Below, one piece after another: positions 10,850 through 22,494 of a DNA stretch of 64,000 bases. The translations under genes and the position numbers were made by a program. The stretch covers positions 50,515,438 to 50,579,437 of the forward strand of contig NW_026622786.1 of the NCBI RefSeq assembly GCF_023065955.2. Direction: 5' to 3'. Position 1 is the first letter of the stretch. The number at the start of each line of letters is the position of its first letter. Under the pieces are notes generated by a model. That model had not been told where the DNA came from, made no database searches, and saw only the letters and a program-made list of their open reading frames with translations. The DNA comes from Ursus arctos. Taxonomy: Eukaryota; Chordata; Mammalia; Carnivora; Ursidae.

Positions 10850-11165
10850 AGACGTGAGGGCACGGTGGGAACGACGTGGGATCTGGTGCCAGAAGACCTG
10901 GGTCTGGTCCTGAGCCACCACTTGCTGGCTGTGTGATCCTGAGCAGATAACGAATTTCTGTGAGCCTCATGGGTTCACTTAATTCAGTGAATATTTGTTA
11001 CGTGCCTTTGGCATGCTGGTCACCGTGTGAGTATTTCCAGTCTTCATTATGAGGAACGCAAGTCTAGTCCCTGCCTTCAAAGAGCTGCAGACTGACCTCC
11101 ATTTCCCTCTCTGCACAACAGGGATGTTGACAACACCCATCTCACTGGGCTGTTGTGGGGGAACG
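10850..11165 (+). repeat. MIR split by an L2-like segment
   Basis: The MIR 5' core runs through 'ccaccacttgctggctgtgt' to 'gtgagcctcatgg' (about 10968). It resumes about 11096 with 'ccatttccctctctgcacaa' and 'ctcactgggctgttgtgggg'. The intervening 125 bp is listed separately. Confidence 0.65.
10975..11095 (-). repeat. L2-like 3' segment, antisense, inside a MIR
   Basis: 'attcagtgaatatttgttac', 'gtgcctttggcatgctggtc' and 'ccctgccttcaaagagctgc' match the antisense L2 3' end. It interrupts the MIR at 10850-11165. Confidence 0.55.
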
Positions 11166-11456
11166 GGCGGAGGTGGAGGGGCATGGCCGTGCTTTGCTAC
11201 ATGTAAGATGCTGCTGATCTAAACTTGTGTGTGTTTGCTTCTGCTTCTGCTCTAGAAAGCTTCCCTGCATATTTCCAGCTCTTCCCTTGCTTGTGCTCCT
11301 CCCACCCTCCTGTACCTTTAAACATCCTATGCGGTCTTGATGGTCCCACTGGAAAGGTATCTCATCCATTAAACCTTTCCAGAACCTCCATGCTTAATAT
11401 GAGGGTTTATTCTTTCGTCGAGGGATTCAGGAATATTTATTAAGCACATTTTTGAA

Positions 11457-13047
11457 CAGTGTTTTTCAAGGTGTGGTTCAAAGACCCTGAGAGCCTCAAG
11501 ATCCTTTCAGGGTATCTACAAAGTTGAATTTATTTTTATAATATTAAAATATTATTTGACTTTTTCATCATATTGACATTTGGAATGATGCAAAAGCAAT
11601 GAGGCTAAAACTCTTGGTGCCTAATCAGTAATAAGGCAGTGGCACCAAATGGTACTAATGCCCACATTCCTCACTACCCCACACTCCCAGTTTTAAAAAA
11701 ATGCCATTTTCACATAAGTGTGTCCTTGAAGCAGTAAAAATGATTAACTCTATTAAGTCTCAACCCTCGAAGGCACATCTTTTCATATTCTGTGTGACAC
11801 AACTGGGAGAATAAAGCTCTTCTGATAATAAAGTGATGATTGTCTCCAGGAAAAACACTTGTGTCATTATTTGAGCTGCAAGCTGAACTAACCCCATTTT
11901 TACTTGAAAGAATGTCTGGTAGACAAACTGTGACTATTCACACTTGGGTCTTTGTTGGACAGTTTCTCGAAAAAGAACAAAGCCAGGCTGTCACTTCAAG
12001 AGAAACAACTGTCAGTATTTGTTGCCCGTGATAAAATTCTACCTTTCAAGCAAAAATTGGAATTGTATAGAACTTGTACCTGCTACCATCAGCTTGACAG
12101 CTGCCCAGAGATTACTTCAAGAGAGTATACTGAATGATTTTCCGGTGAGACCCGTGGTGATGTTAACGAGCGGGCTCTTTTGATATTGTGTGATGAAATG
12201 TGTCAGCATTTGGAAAACCTGGGTGATTCAGTGAACCTGTATTTCTCAGTAACCAACATGCTACACCCCCTGCGTGAGTAAAAGTTCTATTCAAATGCAG
12301 GATAGCTGAATCAGTTTTAATGTAGCAGAGTGTGAAATGTTCATTGAGAGGGTTTGAGCTAACCTTTAAGAAATCATCACTTGTTAAGTTTTGGTGTAGT
12401 ATCAAAGAAAAATAGCCACTGTAAAAGCTTTCCGTCTATATCTGTGTGAGGTTGGACTGCTTCATCTGTGACAGCCCAGATAACGTATCACAGCAGACTG
12501 AACTCCGAAGCAGAAAAGAGAATCCAGCTGTCTTCTATTAGAGATTTGCAAAGACTTGACATTAAGGAGTTTTAGAAAAAATGTGAATCTAGTCTTCTCA
12601 CTGAATTTTTTTTTAAATTTTTTTTTAAATTTTTTATTTATTTATTTGACAGAGATAGAGACAGCCAGCCAGAGAGGGAACACAAGCAGGGGGAGTGGGA
12701 GAGGAAGAAGCAGGCTCATAGCAGAGGAGCCTGATGTGGGGCTCGATCCCATAACGCCGGGATCACGCCCTGAGCCGAACGCAGATGCTTAACCGCTGTG
12801 CCACCCAGGCGCCCCCTCACTGAATTTTTTGTTTTGGTTTAGAAAGCAGTTGTTTTTCATAAAATGTCACTTTTGTTGAGATTTAATGGATTTATCCGTT
12901 ACATTTTTAATGCATTAGTATTTTCAAAACTTCTGTTTGAATTTCTAATGATATATCAATAGATGAAGCCAAATAAACAGAAGCCATTGGTGATCTGCAA
13001 TTTCGAAGAGTGTAAAGGGACCCTAAGACCAAAAAGTTGGAGAACTG
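11457..13047 (+). mobile_element. Large decayed hAT (Charlie-like) DNA transposon
   Basis: The left terminus is 'cagtgtttttcaaggtgtgg'. The right terminus is 'ccaaaaagttggagaactg', whose reverse complement begins CAGTTCTCC, an imperfect match in the hAT style. The interior is about 1.4 kb once the SINE is removed and may derive from a transposase gene. All frames are broken, and the longest open pieces (63-80 codons at 11840-12405) overlap in different frames. A clear 8-bp target duplication is not visible. A CAN-SINE later inserted at 12612-12815. Confidence 0.65.
12612..12815 (-). mobile_element. CAN-SINE (young subtype), antisense, in the hAT element
   Basis: Read on the minus strand it has the head GGGGCGCCTGGGTGGCACAG, the tRNA-derived boxes, the CT-rich middle and an A-rich tail. 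The TSD 'ctcactgaatttttt' is at 12597-12611 and 12816-12830. Pol III promoter boxes of the tRNA-like head are visible, but this is a retroposon and not a tRNA gene. Confidence 0.97.
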
Positions 13048-13049
13048 CT

Positions 13050-14015
13050 CTATGAGAACTGTGTGTGAAGGTTTCTACCCACTGGCGTACACCCGTGAGA
13101 ACTTAAGTCTCTCCTCCAGTGAAGTTCCTCCATAACAGTCCTGTGGTTCTGGGTTCTCTGGCACTACCTAGCTAGGTACAGTATCAGGACAAATAGGCAT
13201 GACGTGACTGTCGAATTGTATGCAGTGCTCTGTCATCCATGGCCAGGCCTTGCTAGGAATGCATATTACTGTAAGTGTATTAGAGATATGAAGAAAAGCC
13301 ATTTGCCAGAGAGACGAGTAAACATGTCTGCCATGCCTGTAGCCCCTTCTAAAAAATCGAGTTTCTGCTGAGGGAAGCAGCCTAGACTGTTAAAAATGGC
13401 CATGTTCCTAACTAATGCGACTTCTCCCCTGACCTTTCTGTCTTAGCCACAGTTGACTGGGTCGAGAAGAGCCCCTGACCCTAAGGTAGCAATAGTCTGG
13501 CAAGCATCATGGTCTGCTGTGAAGGCCTCAGCCCATTGTAAAGGCCGAATTGGATTCTTTATAAGAATTTGTGCATGAAAGACACCCAAGGCAGGGAGAG
13601 TTGCCCAGTGGCGTTCTAATCTGTGGGCTGGAAAGACAATCAGAGAGAGGCCACTGGGCAGATTCTGAGTCCGCAGAAACTATGAGGAAGCAGAGGGGAG
13701 ACCCAAGATGTGTGGCAGGAGCAAAAGAAGCCGAGAAGAAAAGGCGAGATCATCATCTGTCAGGGACTCCACAGTCCTGCTGCTGTTAGAAGACCAGGGA
13801 ATCTAGTTCTGGAGGCTATCCTGGTTCCTTCAAGTTCTTGACCTTTTTTTTGGGGTGGGGGGTGGTTCTCAGTGAGACCTGTCCCTGTGGCTCTTAATGT
13901 CTGTATATCCTTACAATAAGTGTCTAATAACTGAGGTCACTCTAGAGAGTCTGTTTCTTTCCACAAAAGGGCTTAACATACAGGAAGGTGACTGGAAGTC
14001 AGTCAGGGAGGTGGA
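13050..14015. other. Unique sequence
   Basis: No repeat landmark recognised. A 72-codon frame at 13571-13789 is Arg/Glu-rich with no domain; judged chance. A G-rich tract lies near 13850-13865. Confidence 0.4.
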
Positions 14016-14019
14016 GGTG

Positions 14020-14215
14020 AGGGAGTTGGCTTGGAGGAGGTGGAGTTAGCAGGGCCTGATAGGATTTGAAGGGACAGAGGGCATTCCAGCCTGGGGCAAC
14101 AGCGTGGCTGAGAGGTGAGTGTGAGGAGAGGAAGAGGATGGGAGGGAAAATCAACATTGTAGGGGAAGGAAGAGATTGGTTAGTTCAAGTAGCCTCATGT
14201 TGTGTAGAGCATTAG
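14020..14215 (-). repeat. L2 fragment, antisense
   Basis: 'gggcctgataggatttgaag', 'gggcattccagcctggggca' and 'cagcgtggctgagaggtgag' resemble antisense L2 (..agcattccaggcagaggga..). Part of the copy is AG-rich and unclear. Confidence 0.5.
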
Positions 14216-14230
14216 AAAACAAACAGGAGG

Positions 14231-14468
14231 GATACCTGGATGGCTTAGTCGGTTAAGCATCGTCTCTTGGTTTCATCTCAGGGTCGTGGATTCTAGCCCC
14301 ACGTGGGGCTCACGCCAGCACGGAGTCAGCCTGAGATGCTCTCTGGCCCTCACATGCTTTCTCTCTCGCTCTGTCTCCCTCTCCCCCCCTTCCACCCTTG
14401 CCCTTCCCCCTGTTCATGCACACGCGTGCTCTCAATCTCTCTCTCTCATAAAATCTTTAAAACAAAAC
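14231..14468 (+). mobile_element. CAN-SINE (older subtype), sense
   Basis: Head 'atacctggatggcttagtcg', box B-like 'gattctagccccacgtgggg', an extended CT-rich middle and the tail 'ataaaatctttaaaacaaaa'. The flanking duplication 'aacaggaggg' is at 14222-14231 and 14471-14480. Confidence 0.93.
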
Positions 14469-14480
14469 AAAACAGGAGGG

Positions 14481-15340
14481 CAGACTGAAGATCTGAGGAG
14501 AGAGCATTTGAATCTGGGAAGCTTGTTGCGAGGCCATTGTGGTGATACTGTGGTGCCAGTGGGGGCGCTGGTTGCCTCAACCCTGCGGGCAACAGAACTT
14601 GAAGAGCCTGGCTGGCTCTGTCACCTGAGAGAAGCCTTGGCTTTGAGGGAGTGGTTTTCTTGTGAAATGCGGTGTGCCCATGTTGGGAACATGCCAGAGA
14701 CAGCATCCCTGCTGACTGAAATTGGACTGATTGTTTTTTCCCTCCATCCCCCACCCCATTTTCTAGGAACTTCTTCAGGCAAAGTATGAAAAGTGTTACT
14801 GGGAGTCAGTTGAATAAAATCAGTTGGAGATTTTCACAGAGTCAGAACTACCATGGCAAGGGGCCGTTTTCCTCAAGCCACATGCTTGGGTTGGGCTTTT
14901 TGAGATTAAGGCGTGGAATGTTAGGTCTTTTGTGTTATTCATTCTTGAGTTGTCCCCCCCCCCCCCCCAGTCAGTTTAACTCATGGTTTTGTGCTGCCTG
15001 ACTCAACTGTGCTTACACATCTAAGTGCTGGACACTCAGTAGGACTGCCTTTCTCTACATGTCCTGTACTTGGTGACACCTCTTGGGGGGCATCTATCTT
15101 TCAGTGAAGTGGTAACGGATAGGGGGGTCCCTACCTTTCAAGAGTCTGCATCTTAATGACAGGACAAGTTAAGAATGAGTAGAAAAGGAATTTTAGAAAT
15201 TATTTTTGTGAGCATGACTTTTTGTGTTCTGTCAGTTACTTTTTAATTCATAAAAGTGTGATATTCCAAGTTAGAAGGAGCCAGGTATTGAAATGGAGGT
15301 GAGCTGAAGTAGAAAGATAACTAATCCTTTCCTGTTGACC
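14481..15340. other. Unique sequence with a C15 tract
   Basis: It holds a run of 15 C at 14954-14968 and otherwise no recognised repeat. A pyrimidine tract ending in AG at 14766 is followed by a short open frame (see rejected items). Confidence 0.4.
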
Positions 15341-15344
15341 TTAG

Positions 15345-15615
15345 CAAAATGTTAGCCATTAAGCAATTGACTTTACCTCTCTGTACCCCATCTATAAAAT
15401 TTTGGTAATTATAATACATCCTTCTCAGTGTGGACATGAGAATTAACTGAACTGAAGTGGAATAATTCAGTGGGTCAACATGTATTTACTGAGCATCTGC
15501 TATCTGTCATGTACTCCGTGTCTGGGGTAGAAGGGAAGACAAGGTTGAAGTGGGGCTCATAGAAAGTGCTTACAACTGTGCCTAGTAGATATTGAATAAA
15601 TGGTACCCATTGTTG
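15345..15615 (+). repeat. MIR split by an L2-like segment
   Basis: The 5' piece is 'gactttacctctctgtaccc' and 'ccatctataaaattttggta'. The 3' piece is 'aagtgcttacaactgtgcct' and 'agatattgaataaatggtac'. Between them, 15472-15555 carries 'catgtatttactgagcatct', the antisense L2 3' motif. Confidence 0.65.
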
Positions 15616-16120
15616 TTCTTTGAGGGAGGCGCACCCAAGTGCAGAAATTCTGGAAGAAGCCAGAGTTAGCCAAGGAAAGGGTGTAGAAACGAAGGCCTCA
15701 AGCAGAAAGCATCCCGAGTGTGCCAGTCTCAGCAAGGAATGATTGTCCCTGCAAAGCCAACTGGGTTATCTGATGTGTAGTTTGGAAAGTGTCACGTATT
15801 GTGCTTTTCACACACATAACCCACACGTGGGGCATTCATTATCATGTGGTCTTCAGGCACTGAGAACAAGGTTGATGTTGAGCTTGGCAAATAAATGGAT
15901 GTCTTTCATCAGTAGAGCATTCATTTTCATCATAGGCACCTAGAAGGCATGTTTTTCAAACCGGTTACATGTTCAACTGTGAACATGCGTTTTGTAAGAA
16001 TTCTGTAATATTGATCCTAAGGTCTATGGAGATAAAGTAGTAGAAAGAAAAGCCAATTGTGAGTGATTTTATTAGATTCTGAATTTTTATTGGGCCCTTA
16101 AGAACTATCCTTAGGAGTTC
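15616..16120. other. Unique sequence
   Basis: No repeat or exon recognised. Confidence 0.4.
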
Positions 16121-16134
16121 AGACTCATTCTTTT

Positions 16135-16645
16135 AAAAAAATTTTTTTTACTTACATTGTATGTTAATTGAATTTATTACTAGTTTCAGGGGTAGGGTTC
16201 GGTGGTTCATTGTCTTTCATAATACCGAGTGCTCATTATATCACGTGCCTTCATTCATGTCCATCACCCAGTTACTCCACCCACCCGCCTCCAGCAACCT
16301 TCAGGTTGTTTCCTATGATTAAGAGTTCCTTATGGTTTGTCTCCCTCTCTGATTTCTAGACTCACGTTCTAATGCCACTGTCCGTGTGTGTATGTTTGCA
16401 TAGTTGGGATCAGCGTATACATTCTCTTTGTTGATCTGCTTTTGCATCTAACCTTGGTTCATGTTGCCCTTGTCCTGTGTCCTCACACTCCACATCTTTC
16501 TCCTTGTAATGGCAATAAAATAATCCCCTGGGCTGATAAGTAGCCATTGGTTTAACTTTCTATCCAAGTACTAGACATTTGGGCTCTTTCCAGGGTTTCA
16601 CAAGAATATATTTGCTATAAACATCATGTACAGATTGCTCAGTCA
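16135..16645 (-). mobile_element. L1 3' end, antisense, diverged
   Basis: 'aatttattactagtttcagg', 'cattcatgtccatcacccag' and 'gtttcctatgattaagagtt' are the antisense 3' UTR of carnivore L1. Further on, 'catttgggctctttccaggg' and 'atttgctataaacatcatg' match the antisense C-terminal ORF2 region. No coding frame survives. Confidence 0.85.
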
Positions 16646-17135
16646 GCAACTTATTATGCACCTTCTGGAATGACACTCCCTGCCAAGGTCTTGGAAGTGA
16701 TATCAACTCATTAAACTAAGAGTCTTAAGAACTGGCATTCAGGATTCCCTGAGACAGCACCTTATTCTTTGGCTTATTTTTCTTCATTTAATTAGCAGAT
16801 ATGTAGGGAGGACCTGTCATGTGCTCTCAGAGAGTACCAGGCACAGGTGAGCAAGGTAGAAAAGGTCCCCAGCTGATGGTACATAGATTCAAGCTGAATG
16901 CCGTGGAAGCAGAAGTCATCATTGTGACATTCCCATCCTGTAAACACAGTGTCAGTCAGACTTCCAGGTGAACAGTGGACATTTGGTCTTGGTGAAGCAG
17001 AATGTCTAGATACAGTACAGTGTAACTACTTTAGCTTAAAGGCAAATGGTAGGGTGGGGGTAGTAAAAATTGCAGAATATTAAAACTCAATCCAGTTCTT
17101 ATTATTTCTAAATTAGGCTAACAAAATGATGGCTA
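16646..17135. other. Unique sequence
   Basis: No repeat or exon recognised. Confidence 0.4.
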
Positions 17136-17139
17136 GATT

Positions 17140-17300
17140 TGAAGCTGTGTGGTATAGTGAAAAGCACAAGCCTGTGATTCAGGTGGTCCTAGATTTGACT
17201 CTTAACTCTGCCACTTGTAGACTTGTGTTTGGGGAAAAAACATTTAAACCTTCTGAACCTCAGTGTCCTTTATCTCTGAAATGGATGTATTTTCTGTCCT
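17140..17300 (+). repeat. MIR
   Basis: 'tgtggtatagtgaaaagcac', 'cttaactctgccacttgtag' and 'tgaacctcagtgtcctttat' are in MIR order. Confidence 0.8.
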
Positions 17301-17376
17301 TTGGGTTGTTTGTACTTCTAGTGCCCAGCCCAGGGTAGGGGGCTCAGCAGTTGGTTTTTGGCAGAATAAAAGAAAA

Positions 17377-17630
17377 GATGGATGGGTGATTCGATGGTTG
17401 GATGGTTAAATGGTTGGTTAGATGGATAGTTGAATGCATGGATGGATGGATGGATGGATGGATGGATGGATGGATGGATGGATTGTTAAATGGATGGATG
17501 GTTGGATGGATGGATAGGTGTATGGTTGGTTGGTTAGATGGATAGTTGAATGCATGGATGGATGGATGGATGGATGGATGGATGGATAGGTGTATGGTTG
17601 GTTGGTTAGATGGATAGTTGGATGGATGGA
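17377..17630 (+). repeat. (GATG)n array with higher-order units
   Basis: Runs of GATG are interspersed with GTTG and TAGTTGAAT variants. A composite 'tggttggttagatggatagt' recurs at about 17411, 17527 and 17599, so whole blocks have duplicated. The 96-codon reverse frame across it (Ile-His-Pro-Ser repeats) is a by-product of the tetranucleotide. Confidence 0.97.
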
Positions 17631-17639
17631 ACAATCACT

Positions 17640-20190
17640 GTGGATTAGAATGACTTGAGGGCCTCTGTACTAATATTTGCCCTATTACCTTGAGGTTTGC
17701 CAAGCAAATTTTCTCATCTCTAAGTTAAAGGGAACCAAATTAAGAAGCCATAAACCTCTCTTTTGTCATCTCATGTATATTGAAAGCTACAAATGATAGA
17801 AAACATGACTAATGGTGCCCCTAACATGTAGGGGGTTATTTCTCCAGATCTTCAGATAGTCTGGAGGAGGCACCTGCTTCTGCCATTTGCCACTAAGGAC
17901 CTATGCTGTTCCTTTGATCTACCCTGTTTGCTGTGTTGAGTTTAAAATAGAAACTTACTTTTTGGTGGTCACCAAATGATTGTCACAGTTCTGTGCCTCA
18001 TGACCAGTTTCAAAGTTGAGAACGAGTGAGGCACCGATCACGCTGCGTCTGTCTCTTATGAGGAGGCAAAATCCTTTCCCGGCATCCTCACAAAACTTCC
18101 CCTCAGGCCTCACTGGGTTGACATGCCCACCCCGAGGCCAGGACCTTTCCTGAGCTCACAGCATCTCTACCAGAACAAACTGGCATTCTGTCAGCAGGGA
18201 AATGTTGAGGGCTGTGTGGAGGGTGGGCAACCATACTGTCGGCTGTATTTTCACACAAGTAAACTGAAAAAGTAAAAAAGGCGAAGTTCAAGTTTGGTGG
18301 ATATGATTTATTTATAAGACTTTACCTGTGTTAGGGGGTTCAGGATTTGTAAGCCCGCAGCCGGGATGTTAAGATGCTGTTGGTTTTAAGCTGGATGGCA
18401 ATGTGTTTGTGGCTCTGTGTCCTTGTGTGTATGAAGGATTTTTTTTTCCTTCCTTCTTTTTGAGTGGCAGAAGTTAAAACAGGAGTAAAAGAGTTAAAAT
18501 AGCGGAATATTTTCTAGAGTTAGTTCTAGGCCTCTGAAATGCTGCAACCCTGACTTTTGCCAGAAACCCTATGCTGACACCGGCCAAAGAAAAGACTATT
18601 AACAAAATACTTCCCAACCAAGCTAAGTGAAGAGAAGAAAATGTAAAACAGTATTTGAGGGAGGCTGGGGGAGCCTTTGGAGTGTTGGCAGTGAAGCTTT
18701 GCAGAAGAGTGTAGGAATTTGAGGGTCGTTCAAAATGTCACTAGTGTATAGTTTATGTTGGCTCTGCCCATGTTCAGTGTTCAGAGAACAGCAGAAGAAA
18801 AGAAAGCCACTTGCACAGCCTGAGAGAGATGCAAAGATTGGAGAGTTCAGTCGCACACACATACCTTCTAGGAACCCAGATTCGTGGTTAACAAAAGAAA
18901 GTGTTTTTGTGGGAGTTTTTGACTCGGATGACAAAATGCCCACTAATCAATATCTGCTGTTCTCCTCTTCAGACTAGCCCCCCGGCAGCTTGCATTCCGA
19001 AACAATTCAGTGGGCTTCCACGTCACATCAAAAGTTTTTAAGCTTTAAAGCAATACTTACACATATAAGTAAAAGTTTACCATGATCTGCATAGGATTGA
19101 TTGTGCTTTATTTACTGAGGAGGTGAAAGGGCAGAACTGATGCCGATCAAGGTTTTCTATTGATGTTAACTCCACTGTCAGAATTTGACCATATCCTTGA
19201 ACTGTGCTATGTGTGACTTCTTTCTGGAGTGATTGGAGATTAATAATATCTTGTGTTTATACGAGAGTTCCATAGTTTCACGTACAAAATTTCCAGAAAG
19301 ATGATGTTTTAAGAAAAGGAGAAAGGACACAGTAGACAAATGTGAGTTGACTGAAGTCTCCGAAGCTGAGATCTGCTAAGAGGCCGAGTAAAGGAGAGAA
19401 AAAAAGGTGGAATTCACAGAGAGAGCTACTGGTCTTGGCAGGGTAGTATTCACTGCCGTGCTGGGAACATGCCAGAAGGCTGGGAGAACGGCTGTCCCCC
19501 CAGAGCTAACGCTGACTACTTGGTGTGTCATGATAAACGGGACTCATTCATGAAGGAGAGCACTGCTCTTCTGAAAAGCACCTGTATTGAAGAAGCCACC
19601 AGAAAATCCAAATATATGGAAGAAACGTGGCAGGAGGGATCTCTGCTTCCTTCTGGGTCTCTTCTGAAAAGTTTTCTTAATAGTATTTTCTGTGGCCACT
19701 GGGTCCAAACTGCTTGGAAACATGCAACAAAAGTAGTGTAGCAAACCACTTGGCATTGAAATTTGAGCCAGAAGTATTCAGAATTAACTGAAAGAAACAC
19801 TGCCATTACCATAAATAAGGCAGACAGTCTCTTTATTAGTTGAATTCTCTGAGCATTTTTTTTAAGGTAATAAAGCTTTAAGGGTTTTGTCAGAGGCAAA
19901 AGACTGTAAAACATGTCAGGTGCTTGGATCAAAACCCAGGACACAGCCATGAGTTTGTATACATTGAACTCACCCACCACATTATTGACCCTCAAGTTGA
20001 TGGTGTACCCTAGTACACTCCCCAGTGGCGTGTTTCAAAGATGGCGGACATGTGAGAACCTAAGCAGGGGGCCTGTGTCATTTAAAAATCATACACTATC
20101 TGATGATTTACTTGGGAAAGGGGGAAATATTTTCATAATGTAAACATGAGAAAATCAAATTGCAAAACATATTTTTGGCTATTTGAGAAT
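17640..20190. other. Repeat-poor stretch with one weak exon candidate
   Basis: No SINE, L1 or MIR recognised in about 2.5 kb. Overlapping open frames occur at 19469-19741 (+, 90 codons) and 19528-19995 (-, 155 codons), with no domain I recognise. A weak minus-strand exon candidate is listed at 18171-18263. Confidence 0.45.
18171..18263 (-). CDS. Weak internal exon candidate, product unknown
   Basis: On the minus strand a strong pyrimidine tract and acceptor (ttttttactttttcag) precede a 93-bp stretch that stays open in one frame (YLCENTADSMVAHPPH...) and ends before 'gtagag', a non-optimal donor. Length is divisible by three, with phase 1 in and out. The acceptor is convincing and the donor is weak. 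I recognise no domain. It may be chance. Confidence 0.18.
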
Positions 20191-20194
20191 ATGC

Positions 20195-21345
20195 ATTCAT
20201 TCAGTAACCAAAAAATGCCTCGTCTCTGCCAGGCATCACGTCAGGCACAGGGGGGTGAGGGGTTGGGGACGGTACAGCAGTGAACAAACAACGTCCTTTT
20301 CTCATGGAGTTTACATTCCAGTGAAGGAAAGGGATAATAACTCAGTAGGATAGAAAATAGAGTGCCAGGAAGTGTTAAGTGCTATGAAGAAGGTAAAGCG
20401 GGGTAAGAAAGGAGAGAGCAGGGCCTCTCTGAGGAGAAGACACTTGTCACAGAGACCTGCAAGAAGTGAGGTTGGAAAGTATCTGAGAAGCTGAAGCACG
20501 AGGAAGAATAGATATCTCACTATCGAGGCAGGAGATGGCTTGGCATATTTGGTTTCTTTGGTTTTTGTTTTCTTACATAAGTAATACTTTAAAAATATTT
20601 TTATTTTTTTTTAAGTCATCTCTACGCCCCATATGGGGCTCGAACATAGGACCCTGGGATCAAGACTCACATGCTCTACCTACTGAGCCTGGCAGAGGCC
20701 CCGGTTTGCTTGGTGTATTTGAGGAGAAGGGGAGGTCGGTGTGGCTGGCTAGAGTGAGCCAGGGCCAGTTCGTGCGTAGAGCCTGGGAGGCCAGGGGGTT
20801 CGCATGTGTGCTGAACATGCCTGGAAGCCGTTGGAGAGTTTAAAGCAGGGGAGTGAGGTGACTGATGACGCGCCCTTGCTGAGGGACACCAGACTTGGGG
20901 TGGGAGAAGTGGCAAGGCCAAAGCCCAGAGATCCGCGGGGAGGCTGCGAGAGTCATCCACGTGGGATGCTGCCAGCTTGGACTGGGGGCTTGGAGGAGAC
21001 ACTGAGATGTGACTGGATCTGGGAGATGTTTTGAAGGTAGGGCTGTTGGGATTTGCTGGTGGATTGACTGGATGGACAGTAGGTGAGAAAGGAGCCAAAG
21101 ATGAATGAGGATTTGGGCTTGAGCAAGGGCATGAATGGTGGTGTCCCGCTTCTAGCACTGGGAGCCTCAGGGGAGAAGCAGTGTGGAGACATGATGAAGA
21201 ATTTGGTTGTGGCCATTGTTAAGTTCAACATCCTAGTAAGGCTTCCTTGGGAAGATATTAAGAAGTCAGATAAAGAACTCTGGAGTTCAGAAGAAAGGCT
21301 GGGAGTGGAGATGTAGATGTGAAAGTTATCAGATTTAGGGAAGAG
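20195..21345 (-). mobile_element. Long L2 LINE 3' region, antisense, split by a SINE
   Basis: Antisense L2 landmarks in order: 'cagtgaacaaacaacgtcct', 'catggagtttacattccagt', 'agtgttaagtgctatgaaga', 'gccgttggagagtttaaagc', 'gaggtgactgatgac', 'attttgaaggtag'-like at about 21030 and 'gatttgctggtggattgact'. It spans the L2 3' UTR and the end of the reverse-transcriptase gene. No frame is intact. A CAN-SINE interrupts it at 20591-20702. Confidence 0.8.
20591..20702 (-). mobile_element. CAN-SINE, truncated, antisense
   Basis: 'cgccccatatggggctcgaa', 'gaccctgggatcaagactca' and 'catgctctacctactgagcc' are the antisense tRNA-like part, preceded by a T-rich stretch (the A-tail). The CT-rich middle is largely missing. 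Confidence 0.85.
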
Positions 21346-22440
21346 GAAAGGATCCAGCAGGGGAGACTGAGAATGCACGTCATAGTTTCCCGGAACAGCC
21401 GTGGAAGGGCACGTCAGAATCTGGTTAGGGAAGGGAAGGTTTTTATGGTTATCGAAAGTGCGTGTGAGTTTTAAAACATTAAGAAGTACCGCCTTACATC
21501 ATCAGTCTCCACACCTGTTCATAGAATTAGGGGAGACATGTTCATAGGAACAAAAGCCAGCTTTAGCAATAGGAGATAAATAGGAACCTAATTTCCAAAT
21601 TCACTGTTTCGTTACTCTCCCACTACGCCACTGTGAGCAGTTCGGTATAGACCATTAGTTACAAATGTCCAATTCAGGGCTTTTTATCCGTCCTTTCGTT
21701 GGAAACCTAGGGTGTGTTAAGCAAAGAACTCATTCTTGTGGGAAGGCAGATAAAGACGTAGAAGTATAAAGTATGGCTTGTGCAGTCAGGGGACCTTATA
21801 ATCGAGTTGTCCACGTAGATACATAAACAAATGAGAAATGGGAGGGCCCAAGGAGAGCGGTTGAGCATGGAAGTGGCTAGCTCCACAGTGAGAACATTGT
21901 CCGGTTCCCTGGGCTGCCTTTCACCCCCTTCCCGGTGGCATGGGGAATGACAGGTGTGTGTGTTTCTCTTGCCGCTGGGTGATAGTTTTTAGTTTTTTCT
22001 GGGGCAGTGAGTACGGGCTTGTGCACTTCCCCAAAGGAAGGTCAGCAGACTGTGTCGTTCAGAATGTGTATAAAATGGGAAGGCTCCTAAGAATGTGTGG
22101 CAGAAGGTACGAACGAATGGTGCAGTCGAGGCAGCAACGGTGGCTTTCTCCGGGAAGCAGGTGGTAGGTGCAGGAACAGGTGCAGGAACAGGAAGGTTGT
22201 GCCAGCTGGGCTGATTCGCTCACGAGTCGTCGTCTTCCTGTAGAATTTCGTGTTTGAGTGGGTGATGTTGAACACGGCTCTTTGTTTTTATAAGCTCTTG
22301 ATATCTTGATGATACAGGAAAAGATGAACACGTGCATAGAATCTCTGTATCTTCTCCCATGATTGGTTTTCAATGACAAAGACTCTCAATGCCCACCCAT
22401 GTTTTGATGGCAGTCATTTAAAACTGAATCAGTCGGTGGA
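21346..22440. other. Mostly unique sequence
   Basis: A weak L2-like stretch may lie at 21700-21850. A 12-bp unit 'aggtgcaggaac' is repeated twice at about 22166-22189. No exon recognised. Confidence 0.35.
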
Positions 22441-22494
22441 GTCAAAGCCCCCAAACCAGGGTGGGGTAGCCCCTCCCAGCCCAGGAGCACTTAC

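Noticed and set aside
14767..14817. Terminal exon ELLQAKYEKCYWESVE followed by AATAAA
   Set aside because: The acceptor is strong, but the frame is only 16 codons, the AATAAA overlaps the stop, and nothing else supports a 3' end here.
17344..17634. Ile-His-Pro-Ser repeat protein or CRISPR-like array
   Set aside because: It is the translation of a GATG tetranucleotide array. There are no unique spacers of constant length and no cas genes; the genome is mammalian.
19528..19995. 155-codon minus-strand open frame as a gene
   Set aside because: No start context, domain or splice support, and a plus-strand frame overlaps it. Kept only as a low-interest observation.
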